A stretch of 64,000 bases of DNA, taken from Zoroaster sp. YZ-2022 (Eukaryota > Echinodermata > Asteroidea > Forcipulatida > Zoroasteridae). A program made the position numbers and the translations under genes. Below, piece by piece: positions 35,121 through 48,510 of the stretch; position 1 is the first letter of the stretch; each line of letters starts with the position of its first letter. The stretch is taken from contig CM055823.1 in the NCBI GenBank assembly GCA_029582265.1, positions 186,001-250,000 on the forward strand, in the 5' to 3' direction. Below the pieces are notes generated by a model. The model had not been told where the DNA came from, did no database searches, and worked only from the letters and a program-made list of their open reading frames with translations.

Positions 35121-36199
35121 AAAGGTAAATTCAAATTTGTGTCCATTGTACAGATCGTTAATTGTCAAAAAATATTTACAAAAGGTACTTATTTTGACCT
35201 TATCTGTCCAAACCGGAAGTCAAAGTTTAATATTTAAAAATCCTATCTCAACAACCACAAGAGGTAAATTGACATTTTTGCGCCATTGTTAGATTGTTAA
35301 TTATCGAAACATGTTTTCACAAAAATGACCCAATTTTACCTTACTTCCTGTCCAAACCGAAGTCAAAGTTAATATTTAAAAATCCTATCTCAACAACCAC
35401 AAGGGTAAATTGACATTTTTTTCGCCATTGTATAGAATGTTAATTGTCGAAAATATTTACACAAGTGACCCCAATTGACTTATTTCCCGTCCAAACCGAA
35501 GTCAAAATTTAATATTTTAAAAATCTTTCTCAACAACCACAAGATGTACGTACATTGAAATTTTTGCACCATTTATAGATTTTAAATTTTTGAAAAATAT
35601 TTACACAAAGGTGACCCCAATTTGACCTTACTTCCCGTCCAAACCGAAGTGAAAGTTTTGTTTAAAAATCATATCTGAACAAACAAAAAGGGAAATTCCA
35701 ATTTTTACCATTGTACAGATCTTTTGTCAAAAAAATTTACGAAAAGATGACCCCAATTTGACCTTCTTCTGTCCCAAAACCCGGGAAATCAAAGTTTTAA
35801 AATTTTCAAAAAAACTATCTCCCAACAAAAAGAGGGAAATTCATTTTTTCACCATTGTATAATTGTTAATTTTCAAAAAATATTTACAAAAGGTTATAAT
35901 TTTACCTTATTCCTGTCAAACCGGAAATCAAAGTTTAATAAAAATCATATCTCAACAACCACAAAAGGTAAATTGACATTTTTGTACCTTGTTGCTATTT
36001 TGTCGAAAAAAATCCAAAAGGGGACCCCCAATTTGACCTTCTTCCGTCCAACCGGGAAATCAAAGTTTAATATTTTAAAATTCATATCTCAACAACCCAA
36101 ATAAATTCACAACTTTTCCCCTATTGGCAGATTGTTAAATTTCAAAATGTTTACAAACATGACCCCAAATTTTACCTTTCCTGTCTAAAGAGTCAAAGT

Positions 36200-36470
36200 T
36201 TAATATTAAAAAAAATAATGATGCAAAATTTTTTTTTAAAAATTCTGACGTGTTTACTGCCCCCACAAAACTCGAACACCCATGGTTTGTAACAAAACCG
36301 CCGTCTGGTTTTTCTTTTCCTTTTCCCCATCGATTGTCCACAAAAACACATCTTCAAACTTCCCTGAACGAAACTTTGGGAAAATTGGGGAACAACACGT
36401 AGATGAAACAAATTTTTGGGCGTCTGAAGGGGCATCGATTCAATTAAATAAATCAAAGTTTAAAAAAAAT
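36200..36470 (+). mobile_element. Eroded head module
   Basis: ACACCCATGGTTTGTAACAA hairpin remnant, TCTGG in place of TCTAG, then the CGATTGTCCACAAAAACACA head segment. CRE site lost. Confidence 0.45.
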
Positions 36471-36493
36471 CATATCTCCCAAAAAAGGGAAAA

Positions 36494-36986
36494 AAGATAA
36501 TTTCGGTGACACCGGGAATTCAATTGAGTATATAGTTCTGAAAAGAACTGAAAACAACGACGTTTCGATCGTATGCTCTGATGTCCCCGGGGAAAACCGG
36601 ACTCTGGAAAAAGCTGTAAAAGACTGTGGGGATCATCCATGAATGGATTGGGGATTAGTTCGTTGGGCGCGAGGGGGGAAAATGTGGACATGAGACGGGG
36701 TCCCGGGGGTTTGGGGGGGGGTGTCTACTAACTGAATAGGGTTTAAAAAGCACAGGGGAGGGGGTTGACTTGGGGTAGGGGATCCCTCGTCGGGGGGGGT
36801 TATGGACTTTGAAGAAGATCCTTCAGTCTGTAGTATACAGCAGCATTTTCAGAGTCCGGGATTTCCGAGGACGATCAGAGCATCGATGAAACGTCGGTTA
36901 CCCCCTTCTTTTCAGAAAAATTCCAATTTGGTTCCCTTAATGTTTTTACTTTTCATCCCCCCTTTCAAACTCAAGTTTTTCCCAAC
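36494..36986. mobile_element. Foldback/TIR element copy 2 in the satellite
   Basis: Same order as copy 1: GGTGACACC, ACGACGTTTCGATCGTATG, central GATCATCCATGAATGGAT, then GAGGACGATCAGAG and ATGAAACGTCGG. Eroded like the surrounding monomers. Again inserted at the AGGTAA position. Confidence 0.6.
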
Positions 36987-39900
36987 AAAAGGTAAATTCA
37001 AAAATTTTTCCATTGACAGATCGATGTCAAAAATATTTACAAAAAGGGGAATTTTTTAACCACTTCCTGTCCCAAAAGAGTCAAAATTTAATAAAAAAAT
37101 CCTATCTCAAAACCACAAAAAGGTAAATTACTTTTTGGGCCGTATAGATTGTTAATTATGCATTTTCACAAAAATAAATTTTACCACTTCCCGTCCAAAA
37201 CCGGAGTCAAAAAATTTTTTTAAAAAACCTTTCAACAACCACAAGAGGTAAATTGACATTTTTTTCCATTGTATAGAATGTTAATTTAAAATTTTACAAA
37301 AAAATGACCCCCTTTTATTTTTTCCCCGTCCCAAAACCGGAAATCAAAAGGGTTTTAAAATTTAAAAAAACCCATCTCAACAACCACAAGGGGTTTTTTT
37401 TTTTGCGCCATTTAGAATTTTTTGTGTTTTACAAAAAGGTGACCCCAAAATTTGCCATTTTCCGTCCCAAAACCGGGAATCAAGTTTAAATTTAAAAAAA
37501 CTTATCTCAAAAACCCCAAAAATTTCTTTAAATTTTTTTACCATTCTATAGATTAAATTTTGGGTTTTTTTACAAATTATTTTAATTTTACCTTACCCTG
37601 TCCCAAACCAAGTCAAGTTTAATGTTTAAAAATCATATCTGAACAACCCAAAATAAATTCACAATTTTGCACCATTGGATCGTTTTTGTAAAAAAAATTT
37701 ACGAAAAGATGACCCCAAAATTTACCACTTCCGTCCCAAAAGGAGTCAAAATTTTAAAATTTAAAAAATCCATCTAAAAACCCCAGGGGAAAATTAATTT
37801 TTGCGCCATTTATGGGTTGTTAATTATCGAAAAAAATTTTTTCAAAGATGACCCCAATTTGACTTTTTCTGTCCAAAGAGCAGGTTTAATATTTAAAAAT
37901 CATTTTCAACAACCAAAGAGGAAATTCCCAATTTTTTTACCTTTACAGATCGTTTGTCAAAAAATTTCAAAAAAATGACCCAAATTTGACCTTCTTTCCC
38001 GTCCAAACCGAAATCAAAATTTTAAAATTTAAAAACATTCTAACAACAAAAAAATAATTAAAAATTTTTGTACCATTGTACAGATCGTTAATTTTAAAAA
38101 AAATTTACAAAAAAGGGGAATTTGACCTTTTCCTGTCCCAAAACCGGTGTTTAATATTTAAAAAAACTATCTCCAACCACAAAAAGGTAAATTGACATTT
38201 TGGATTGTTAGAATGTTAATTGTCAAAAAAATTTCCGGTGAAATTTTTGCCACTTCCTGTCAAACCGGAAATGGTTTAATAAAAAATCTTTCTCAACAAC
38301 CAAAAAGTACTTTATTTTTCCATTCTTTGATTAAATTTTTGAAAAAATTTACACAAAGGTGACCCCAATTTTATTTCTTCCTGTCCCAAAACCGAGTGAA
38401 AATTTAATTTATAAAAACATATTCAAAACCCAAAAGGTAAATTGAATTTTTTCACCATTGTATAATTGTTTTGTCAAAACATTTTACAAAAGGTGACCCC
38501 TTTTTTTAAATTCCTTTCCCAAAACCGAAATCAAGTTTAATATTTAAAAATCATATCTGAACAACCAAGATGTAAATTCATTTTGCACCATTTTCGATCT
38601 TTGTCAAAAAAAATTTCGAAAAGATGACAATTGACCATTCTGTCCCAAAAGGGTGAATATTTTAAAAACCTTTTTCAACAACCACAAGAGGTAAAATTTA
38701 CATTTTTGGATTGTTAAATTTTAATTATCGAAACAGTTTACACAAAGATAAATTTTACTTTTTCTTCCCGTAAAATAAGTAAGTTTAATATTAAAAAAAA
38801 ACTTCTCAACAACCACAAAAAGGGAAAATTCCAATTTTTTTTCCATTGTACAGATTTTGTCAAAAAATTTACAAAAGGTGACCCCCTTTTGCCACCCTGT
38901 CCAAACCGGGAAATCAAAGTTTAATATTTAAAAAAACCCATCTAAAAACCCCAAAATAAATTTACATTTTTTTCCCCTTGTTGATTGTTTTGTCAAAACA
39001 TATTTACAAATGTTAATTTATTACTTCCTGTAAACCGAATGTTAAAATTTTAAAAAACATTCTGAACAACCCAAGGGTAAATTACATTTTTTTCGCCATT
39101 GTATAGATTGTTAATTTCGAAACATGTTTACCAAAAAGACCCAATTTTACCTTCTTCCGTCCAAACCAAATCAAAGGGGTTTAAAATTTAAAAATCATCT
39201 CAACAACCACAAGGGTAAATTGTTTTTGCCATTTAGGTGTTTTGCGAAAAAAATTTTAAAAAAGGGATTTTTTTTGACCTTTCTTCCTGTCCCAAACGGA
39301 AATCAAAGTTTTAAAATTTTAAAAAAACCTATCTCAACAACCACAAGAGGTAAATTGAAATTTTTGGATTGTATAGAATGTTTTGTCGAAAAAAAATTTA
39401 CACAAATTTACCCCCAAATTTTACCCTTATTCCCGTCCCAAAACCAAGTCAAAATTTAATTTTAAAAAATTTTTCTCAACAACCACAAGGTCATTGAAAT
39501 TTTTTACCATTCTATAGATTAATTGTTGAAAATATTTACACAAAGGTGACCCAATTTAACTTCTTCCAAACCGGGTGAAAGTTTATTTATAAAAAACATA
39601 TCTCAACAACCGAGGGGAAAATTCCAATTTCTGTACCATTGTACCCGATCGTTTTGTCAAAAAAAATTTAAAAAGTAAATTTGACCCTTCCTGTCCAAAA
39701 GAGTCAAATTTTAAAATTTTCAAAATCCCATCTCAACAACCAAGGGTTTTAATTTTTTCACCATTGTTTGATTGTTTTGTCAAAAAATATTTACCAAGGT
39801 GACCCCAAGACCCCCTGTCCCAAAACCGAGTCAAAATTTTATTTAAAAAAATCTCAACATCCCCAAAGGTAAAATTTTTTTTTTGCGCCATTATGTTGTT

Positions 39901-42900
39901 TAAATTTTCGAAACATGTTTCAAAAGATTAAATTTCACTTCCTGTCCAAAATGGAAATCAAAGTTTAATATTTAAAAATCATTTCAACAACCACAAAGGT
40001 AAATTCCAAAATTTTTTCCATTTGGGGTCTTTTGCAAAAATATTTACAAAAAGGGGACCCATTTTTACCTTACTTCCGTCCAAACGGAAATAAAGTTTAA
40101 TATTTAAAAAAAAATATCTCAAAACCCAAGAAATTCAAAATTTTTTCCCCTTGTACGATCGTTAATTGTCAAAAAAATTTAAAAGAGACCCAATTTTACC
40201 ATTCCCTTTCCAAAAGGAAATAAATTTTAATATTTAAAAACCTATCAACAACCGAAGGGGAAAAATTTTTTTTTCCCCTTGTATAATTTTTAATTGTCAA
40301 ACATATTTACACAAAGGTGACCCCATTTTCCCCTTCCTGTCAAACCAAATCAAAATTTTAAAATTTAAAAATCCTATCTCAACAACCCGAAGGGGTTTTA
40401 CTTTTGCATTGTAGAATTTAAGTAAAAATTAAAAAGGGATAATTTATTCCCTGTCCCAAAAAAGTGGGTTTAATATTTAAAAAAATCGAACAACCACAAA
40501 GGTAAAATTTACATTTTTGGCCTTTTATGATTTTAATTATCGAAACATTTTTCACAAAGATGACCCCAAATTTACTTCCGTCAAACCGAGCGTTTAATAT
40601 TTAAAAAAAACCTTTTAACAAACAAAGTAAATTACTTTTTTATTTGAAAATAAGTGAAAAATTTTTTTTGGGCCCCGCCACTTCCTTCCCAAAACCCGGA
40701 AATCAAATTTAAAATTTTAAAAAAACCCATCTCCAACCCCAAATTAAATTTTTGATTTTTGGTTTTTTCAAAAAATTTGGTGAATTTTTACCTTATTTTG
40801 AAACCAAATCAAAAAATTTTAAAAAAACCTCAACAACCACAAGATGTACATTAAATTTTTTATAGATTAATTTTAAAATATTTACGGTAAATTTTTCCCT
40901 TTTTCCCGTAAAGAAATGGTTTATTTATAAAATCATATCAACAAACGAAATTCACAATTTTGCCATTGCAGATCGTTTGTCAAAAAAATTTACAAAAAGG
41001 ACTTTTTACCTTCTTCGTCCCAAAACCGGAAATCAAAATTTAAAATTTTAAAAAAACCTATCTACAAAAAGAGGGAAAATTTCCCTTTTTTTACCATTGT
41101 ATAGTTTTAATTGTCCAAAAAAATTTTCAAAGCCCAATTTGACCTTCTTCCTGTAAACGGGGTAAAATTCAAAATTTAAAAAAAAATCAACAACCACAAG
41201 GGTAAATTTTTTTGGGATTTATGATTGTTAATTATCGAAACATGTTTCAAAGATAAATTTTTACCTTCTTCCGTCCCAAAAAAACAAAGTTTTTAAATTT
41301 AAAAAAACCTATCTCAACAAACAAAGGTAAAATTTAATTTTTTCGCCATTGTATAGAAATTTTAAATTTTCAAAAAATTTTCAAATGAAAATTTACCTTC
41401 TTCCTGTCAAACCGAGTCAAAATTTAATATTTAAAAAACCTTCTAAAAAAAAGGGGAAATTGAAATTTTTGCGCCATTGTTTGAATGTTTTGTAAAAAAA
41501 TTTTCCAAAATAAATTTGAAATTCCTGTAAACCGGAAGTCAAAGTTTAATATTTAAAAAATCTTTATTCAACAACCACAAGATGTACATTGAAATTTTTT
41601 GCACCATTCTATAGATTTAATTTGTTGAAAAATATTGCATTGTGTTAGACCCCATTTGACCTTACTTCCTGTCCAAAAACCGGAAGTGAAAGTTTAATAT
41701 TTATAAAAAATCATATCTCAACAACCACAAGAGGGAATTCACACCTTGGGTACCATCGGTACAGATCGTTAATTGTCAAAAAATATTTACAAAAGATGAC
41801 CCCACTTGACCTTACTTCCTGTCCAAACTGGAAGTCAAATTTTAATATTTACAAAATCCCTTTTGACCAACCGTGCAAGAGGTAATTGATATTTTTTGCA
41901 CCATTGTATAGATTGTTAATTGTCAAAACATATTTACAATAAAGGTGACCCTAATTTGACCTTACTTCCTGTCCAAAACCGAAGTCAAAGTTTTACTATT
42001 TTAAAAAATCATATCTTCAACATCCACAAGAGGTAAATTATTATTTTGCGCCATTGTATAGATTGTTAATTATCGAAACATGCTTACACAAAGATGACCC
42101 CACTTGACTTTACTTCCCGTCCAAACCAGTCAAAGCTTAATATTTAAAAAAATCATATCTCAACAACCACAAGAGGTAATTCACAATTTTTGTACCCATT
42201 GTACAGATCGTTAATTGTCAAAAAATATTTACAAAAAGGTGACCCCATTTTGACCTTACTTCCTGTCCAAACTGAAGTGAAAGTTTAATATTTAAAAATA
42301 ATAATTCCCAACAACCACAAGAGGAAATTAATACCCTAAAATTATTGTACAGATCGTTAATTGTCAAAATATTTACAAAAAGATGACCCCTAATTTGACC
42401 TTACTTCCTGTCCAAAATGGAAGTCAAATTTTAAAAATATTTTCACAAAATCCATCTCAACAACTGCAAGAGGTAAATTGACATTTTTGCACCATTGTAT
42501 ACTGTTAATTGTCAAACATATTTACACAAAGGTGACCTACTCTCAATTCTTACTTCCTGTCCAACTGGAAGTCAAAGCTTATTATTTAAAAAATCCTATC
42601 TCAACAAATCACAAGAGGGTAAATTTATATTTTTTGCGCTATTGTATAGAATGTTAATTGTCGAAAATATTTACACAAAGGTGACCCCAACTTGACCTTA
42701 CTTCCTGTTCCCAAACCGGAAGTCAAAGTTTAATATTTAAAAAAATCCTATCTCAACAACCACAAGAGGTAAATTGACATTTTTGCGCCCATTGTATAGA
42801 ATGTTAATTGTCGAGTAACATTACACAAAGGCATCTCTAATTTGACCTTATTCGTCCAAAACCGGAAGTCAAAGTTTAATATTTAAAAAAATCTTATCTC

Positions 42901-44191
42901 AACAACCACAAGATGTACATTTGGGGGAAAATTTTTTGCACCATTCATAAAGGATTAATTATTGAAAAATATTTACACAAAGGTGACCCCACTGACCTTT
43001 CCACTTTCCTGTCCAAACCGGAAGTGAAAGTTTAATATTTATAAAAATCATATCTCAACAACCACAAGAGGAAATTCACAATTTCTGTACCATTGTACAG
43101 ATCGTTAATTGTCAAAAAATATTTACAAAAAGATGACCCCCCATTTGACCTTACTTCCTGTCCAAACCGGAAGTCAAATTTAATATTTACAAAAATCCTA
43201 TCTCAACAACTGCAAGAGGTAATTGACATTTTTGCACTATTGTATAGGATTGTTAATTGTCAAAACATATTTAAGGTCAAAGGTGACCCACTCTGATACC
43301 ATTTCCTGTCCAAACCGGAAGTCAAAGTTTAATATTTAAAAAATCATATCTCAACAACCACAAGAGGTAACTGACATTTTGCGCCATTGTATAGATTGTT
43401 AAGATTTATCGAAACATGTTTACACAAAGATGACCCCTAATTTGACTTTACTTCCTGTCCAAACTGGAAGTCAAAGCTTAATATTTAAAAAAATCAATTT
43501 CTCAACAACCACAAGAGTAGTACCCACAATTTTTGTACCATTGTTACAGATTGTTAATTGTCAAAAAATATTTACAAAAAGGTGACCCTATTTGACCTTA
43601 CTTCCTGTCCAAACCGAAGTGAAAGTTATATTTAAAAAATAATATCTCCAAACCACAAGAGGGAAATTCATAATTTTGTACCATTGTACAGATCGTTAAT
43701 TGTCAAAAATATTTACAAATGATGACCCCAATTTGACCTACTTCCTGTCCCAAAACCGTAAGTCAAAGCTATATTTACAAAATCCTATCTCAACAACCAC
43801 AAGAGGTAAATTCACATTTATTTTTGCACCATTGTATAGATTGTTAATTGTCAAAACATATTTAGACAAAGGTTACCCCACTTGACCTTACTTCCTGTCC
43901 CAAACTGGAAGTCAAAGTTTAAATATTACAAAAATCATATTCAACAACAAGAGGTAATTCAAAATTTGTGTACCATTGTACAGATCGTTAATTGTCAAAA
44001 AATATTTACAACAGACCCTAATATGACCTTACTTCCTGTCCAAACCGGAAGTCAAAGTTTAATATTTAAAGAAAATCATCCAACAAGAGTTAAATTCTTT
44101 ACACCTTTGCACCATTGTATGATCGTTAATTGTAAAAAAATACTTAAATAAAGTTGACCAATTTGGCCTTTTAGTTCCTCCTGAACACCTA

Positions 44192-44400
44192 GTGTTTGTT
44201 CAAAACAAACACTTAAGCTCTAGTTTTTTTTTTCTTCTCCTTCTCCCCTACCGATTGTCTACAAAACATACTTGCAAACTTCACATGAACTTGAAACTTG
44301 GTATATACTTAGAACTTAACACATAGATGAAACAAAATTTGTGACGTCATGATTAGTCATCAGATATCGTTCACGATAAACTCAGTTTATTATTAAAAAA
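44192..44400 (+). mobile_element. 3'-hairpin plus CTAG and head module
   Basis: GTGTTTGTT-CAA-AACAAACAC (44192-44212), seven bases, CTAG at 44220-44223, followed by T-rich/CTT tract and a head with GTGACGTCATGATTAGTCAT (about 44341). The best-preserved Helitron-like 3' end in the main array. Confidence 0.7.
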
Positions 44401-45583
44401 TCATATCTCAACAACAAGAGGTAAAACAAAATTTTTGTACCATTGTACAGATCGTTAATTGTCAAAGAATATTTACAAAAAGTTGTGACCCTATTTGACC
44501 TTTTTACTTCCTGTCCACAAACCGGAAGTCAAAAGTTTAATATTTAAAAAAATCTCATCTCAACAACCACAAGAGGTAATTGACATTTGTTGCACCATTG
44601 GTATAGATTGTTAATTGTCGAAAACACACATTTACACAAGGTGAGCCTAATTTTGACTCATTACTTCCTGTCCAAACCGGAAGTCAAAGTTTAATATTTA
44701 AAAAAAATCATTCTCAACAACCAACAAGAGGTAAATTGAAATTTTTGCACCATGTGTATAGATTGTTAATTGTCGAGTAATTCATTTACAGAAATGTGAC
44801 CCAAATTTGATCTTTTTTTCTGTCCAAATCGGAAGCAAAGTTTAACATTAACAAAAATCGTGTCTCAACAACCACAAGAGGTAAATTCACAATATTTGCA
44901 CCATTGTACAGATCGTTAATTGTCAAAAACAATTTTAAACAAAGGTGACCCTAGTTTGACCTTTACTTCCCTGTCCAAACCGGAAGTCAAATTTTATCAT
45001 GAACAAAAATTGTGTCTCAACAAATCATTAAGAGATAAATTCACAATTTTTGCACTGTTGTACAGAGCGTTACTTGTCAAAAAATGTTTTTAAAAGGTGA
45101 TCCCACTCTGACCTTTACTTCCTGTCCAAAACCGGAAGTCAAAGTTTAATATTTTAATATAATCATATCTCAACAACCAGAAGAGATAAATTGACATTTT
45201 TTGCACCATTGTATAGATTGTTAATTGTCGACAAATATTTACATTACCAAAGGTGGACCCTCTAATTTGGACCTTTACTGCTTGTTCAAACCGAAAGTCA
45301 AAGTTTATTTTTTTTATAAATCATTTCTCAACAACCACAAGAGGTAAATTCACAGTTTTTGCACCAATTGTAACAGATTATGTTGTCAAAATATTTACAA
45401 AAACATGACCCCAATTTGACCTTTACTTTCCCTGTCTCAAACCGAAAGTCAAAGTTTAATATTAACAAAAATCATCCAACAAGAGGTAAATTCACAATCT
45501 TTTGCCCCATTGTAACAGATCGTCAATCAATATTCAAACAAAGTTGACCCCCACTTCTGACCTTTACGCGTCCTGAACACCTA

Positions 45584-45603
45584 GTGTTTGTCAATACAAA
45601 CAC
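45584..45603 (+). mobile_element. Last 3'-hairpin of the main array
   Basis: GTGTTTGT-CAAT-ACAAACAC followed by CAATCTCTTAG; the satellite array ends here. Confidence 0.6.
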
Positions 45604-45613
45604 CAATCTCTTA

Positions 45614-45614
<1 letters not shown>

Positions 45615-45646
<32 letters not shown>

Positions 45647-46235
45647 GTACAGTCCATTTTCGCAGTTTACAGAGCGCCGTAGTTCGTACAGACAAGGTAT
45701 AACAATGAAATGTAACATGGTGAACATATATTCATGAGCAATCTAATAGCCAATAAGAACAATATAAATTTGTTACGATGGAAATCTATCCAATCACGTT
45801 GCGCAGAAAGAGGCAGGTGATCGTCAAACACTCTTCCCCAAGATATTGCCCAATAACAGCCATCATCAAAGCACCACTCTCGGTCTTACAGCTGTGAATA
45901 GAAAGTCTAAAAGCATAACAATAATAAACTTGACTGGTGTAAAAATAGATCAAGAAGGATTGTAGACTATGAGCTAGCATTAATTATCTAGAAACATCAA
46001 CACTAAACTATCGATAACTGTCCATAATGACACAATTCTTCTTCTTCATGATCATGACAAAATAACATTAATAGTTTGGTTCAATTCTTCTGAGATGGAG
46101 GCTTTGTGATCTGTGGATGTCAGTGAAACATTTTTGGAAAAGTTACTGGGGTCACTTTATGAATGAAGAAAACTACTTACTTTACAAACACCACAATAAT
46201 ACTTAAATGTTTAGGTCTTAATCTTTTAAATTTAT
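45615..46235 (-). repeat. Dispersed ~600 bp repeat with (ATT)n end, copy 1
   Basis: Near-identical sequence recurs at 60985-61570. Read on the minus strand it ends GCGCTCTGTAAAC...GGACTGTACAATAATAAT, the style of a LINE or SINE 3' tail with an AAT-repeat end. No RT frame. Confidence 0.65.
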
Positions 46236-46240
46236 TTATT

Positions 46241-46620
46241 AGGTGATCGAGCGACAGCGCGAACACCTATTGTTTTTGTATTTTTTTTTTTTTTACTTCC
46301 TTTCCTCAGTGGCGCTTTGGTCCGGCAACAAAGGCATCTCATAAGCATATACAACCTTCAAACATAACACATAAACTGAACATATCAAGCAGACGAAACC
46401 GTTTGCTGTGACGTCATGATTACGTCATCAGGTAAGTCGAATTACGCTAAATCAAAGTTTAATATTTCACAAAGATTATATCTCATGAACCACATTGGAA
46501 GATATTTTCACAATCTTTGCATCATCTGAAAGATCTTGAATTATGTGATTTTTCGTTTTCAGACGTAATCCCAATCTGACCTTTTCCTTCCGGTCGAAAA
46601 CTGAAGCTGTTAAGTGAAAC
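46241..46620 (+). mobile_element. Helitron-like element start: palindrome, T-tract, CRE head
   Basis: Imperfect palindrome AGGTGATCGAGCGACAGCGC then GAACACCT (46241-46268), T-rich tract, head with TGACGTCA at 46409-46416 followed by TTACGTCATC, then one diverged monomer ending at the TTCCGGTCGAAAACTGAAG region. No array expansion here. Confidence 0.55.
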
Positions 46621-48130
46621 AATATGCTGAATTACTATTCCCCTGTATGTACGAATAGCCCATATCGCGCGTACACACAGCAATATACGGAGTTTAATAT
46701 AGGCCTACAACGTGAAGGCCTTGTCACACGGGGCAATTTTTCGGGCAATTTTTCGGTAATTTGCAGGCAATAAAGTTGCTGGCAACGAGATTGCTCTCGA
46801 GACGTCTTGCCCTGTGTGGCATTTCCTCACGCAATCCAGTGGCGGCAATGAGTAGACTGGCTTTTCTACTTTTGGAGGCAATCTGTCGAGGCAATCTCCA
46901 ATCACATCGCGTATCAGTGATCACGACATTTTATCACTAGCAAAACGTTTTTGGCGGCGGCGGCTATTTAATTCTCGGTTACATGAAAATATACCGGGAG
47001 GAATTTCTTGCCGTTCTTTTTTTAACTCCAAAGCAAAATACAAGAAATAAAATAGTTTATCTGAGAAAGAGGAAAATATAATTGTATTATTAAGAGGTAA
47101 GTAGACATTATTTAGACGTATATTGGCCTAGAAATGTGCGTTTGTAAAGTAGGCCTATCGTAGACATAATTATTGCATGCGCACAATCCAATGGAGTGTT
47201 CGTGACGGACGAAACTGTAACAATACTACGTCTATTTCTGTGAAGACTATATTTCCTTTTGCAGTGTACCTACATGATTTAAATTTTGCATTTTAACTAA
47301 GGATAATGACTGAGCATGGATAGATTCTATATTGTCCAGATAAAAGTTTAAAAACTGTGCCATGCAGTCAAAGTCAAAAGAGCATCCGTTGCAAAATGCT
47401 TCATTGTTGTGTAACTCGCTCTACATTACATGTACAGTACATGGCGTATGCAACCATGTAAATATATACATGTTCGTGTGTTGTTGTCCCTTCTGCAACT
47501 CTGCATGTTCTTCGTGTCAGCGAAATATATCCCTAACTCAACCTAAAGAGATGCTTTTACTTGATTAGTCATAGGGGCATCCTGTTTTTTCTGAGCTAGG
47601 TTAACCTCAATTTACCAACATTTGTTGTTTTGTTATTATTGGCTAGCACAAAATCTGTCCTCCTTAGGTATGCTTTTAAAGAAAGGTCAGGTCTTATAAC
47701 CAAAAAAAAAGATGAAGAGCTCTGCATAAAAAAAAGAAAACTAATAAATGAAGAAAAGCTGCAGAGGATGAGTTAATATGAGTTTTAATTGAAAAATAAA
47801 CCTGCAGGCAGGTGTGTTACAGGACAACATGTGTACAAATTCAAAATTCAGGATGGAATGCAAATGGGTGTGGGTGATGAAGGTTGTTTTTGCAATTATA
47901 GAGGGCATTCTCTTCACCGAAGTAATACATGTTGGCCTTTCTCATTCAGAATTTATTTTTTTCAATAAGAATCATTTGAACATTTCTTTATATTTTGTAT
48001 TTTAGCTCTCCAGTATGTTGAGTAATTGGAAATAGATGCAATGGCTGGCATCAGTGAGCATCAGTTCAACAGCCTAGAAAGCATCTAAAAACACAAGCCC
48101 CAAGGTAAACCAATAAGTCTGTGGTACAAT
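46621..48130. other. Non-coding sequence with GGCAAT-rich stretch
   Basis: At 46715-46900 the motif GGCAAT or its variants recur many times, starting with CCTTGTCACACGGGGCAATT, suggesting a dispersed repeat or degenerate minisatellite. An AAGAG|GTAAGT donor-like site is at about 47095, and an acceptor-like TTTTAG at about 48005 precedes a ~100-base stretch ending CAAG|GTAAAC. No coding continuity seen. Confidence 0.4.
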
Positions 48131-48138
48131 TATTGTAA

Positions 48139-48510
48139 ATGTGTGTGTGTGTATGAACGCACATCAATTATTCGTTGTGGGGTCCAAAACACAATAGAAC
48201 AATTGGACCCCACAAGGTAACTATAGAAAATCTTGTACCTTACAGGAGAATTATATGAAAAAGGACAATAGAACGAACAAAGGAATACCCCACAAATCAA
48301 TGTGCGCAGGTGTGTGTGTGTGTGTGTGTGAGTGTGCGTGTAGAGCGCATTCAAAACCGGGGACGTATAACAAAAGGGGACAATGGTCCCTCGGTTGCTC
48401 TCACAATGGAGAACAACTGTCCCTCGTATTTTTTTTGATTACCAAAGGAATTTGACAAAGCGAAGTCCTCGAATGCCGGTGTTTACACACGTGTGTGTCT
48501 GTGTGTGTGG
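48139..48510. repeat. TG microsatellites with a 13-base inverted repeat
   Basis: GT runs at about 48140-48152, 48309-48335 and 48490-48507. Between them, TTGTGGGGTCCAA (48175-48187) and TTGGACCCCACAA (48203-48215) form a perfect 13-base stem with a 15-base loop. Confidence 0.75.

Larger units (their letters stand above)
28060..45560 (+). repeat. Satellite array of ~146 bp monomers
   Basis: Consensus landmarks per monomer: GACCTTACTTCCTGTCCAAA, CCGGAAGTCAAAGTTTAATA, ATCTCAACAACCACAAGAGG, TTGCACCATTGTATAGATTG and TTAATTGTCAAAAATATTTA. By length about 100 monomers, interrupted by head modules and two foldback insertions. Monomers at about 31700-36000 and 41560-45560 are clean; those at 28060-31700 and 36000-41560 are heavily eroded, with homopolymer-like distortions. 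The related, less homogenised sequence at 46440-46600, 50390-50530 and 59050-59190 looks like the ancestral monomer. Confidence 0.9.

Noticed and set aside
28060..45560. CRISPR array
   Set aside because: Monomers are contiguous ~146 bp repeats with no unique spacers, in an animal genome.
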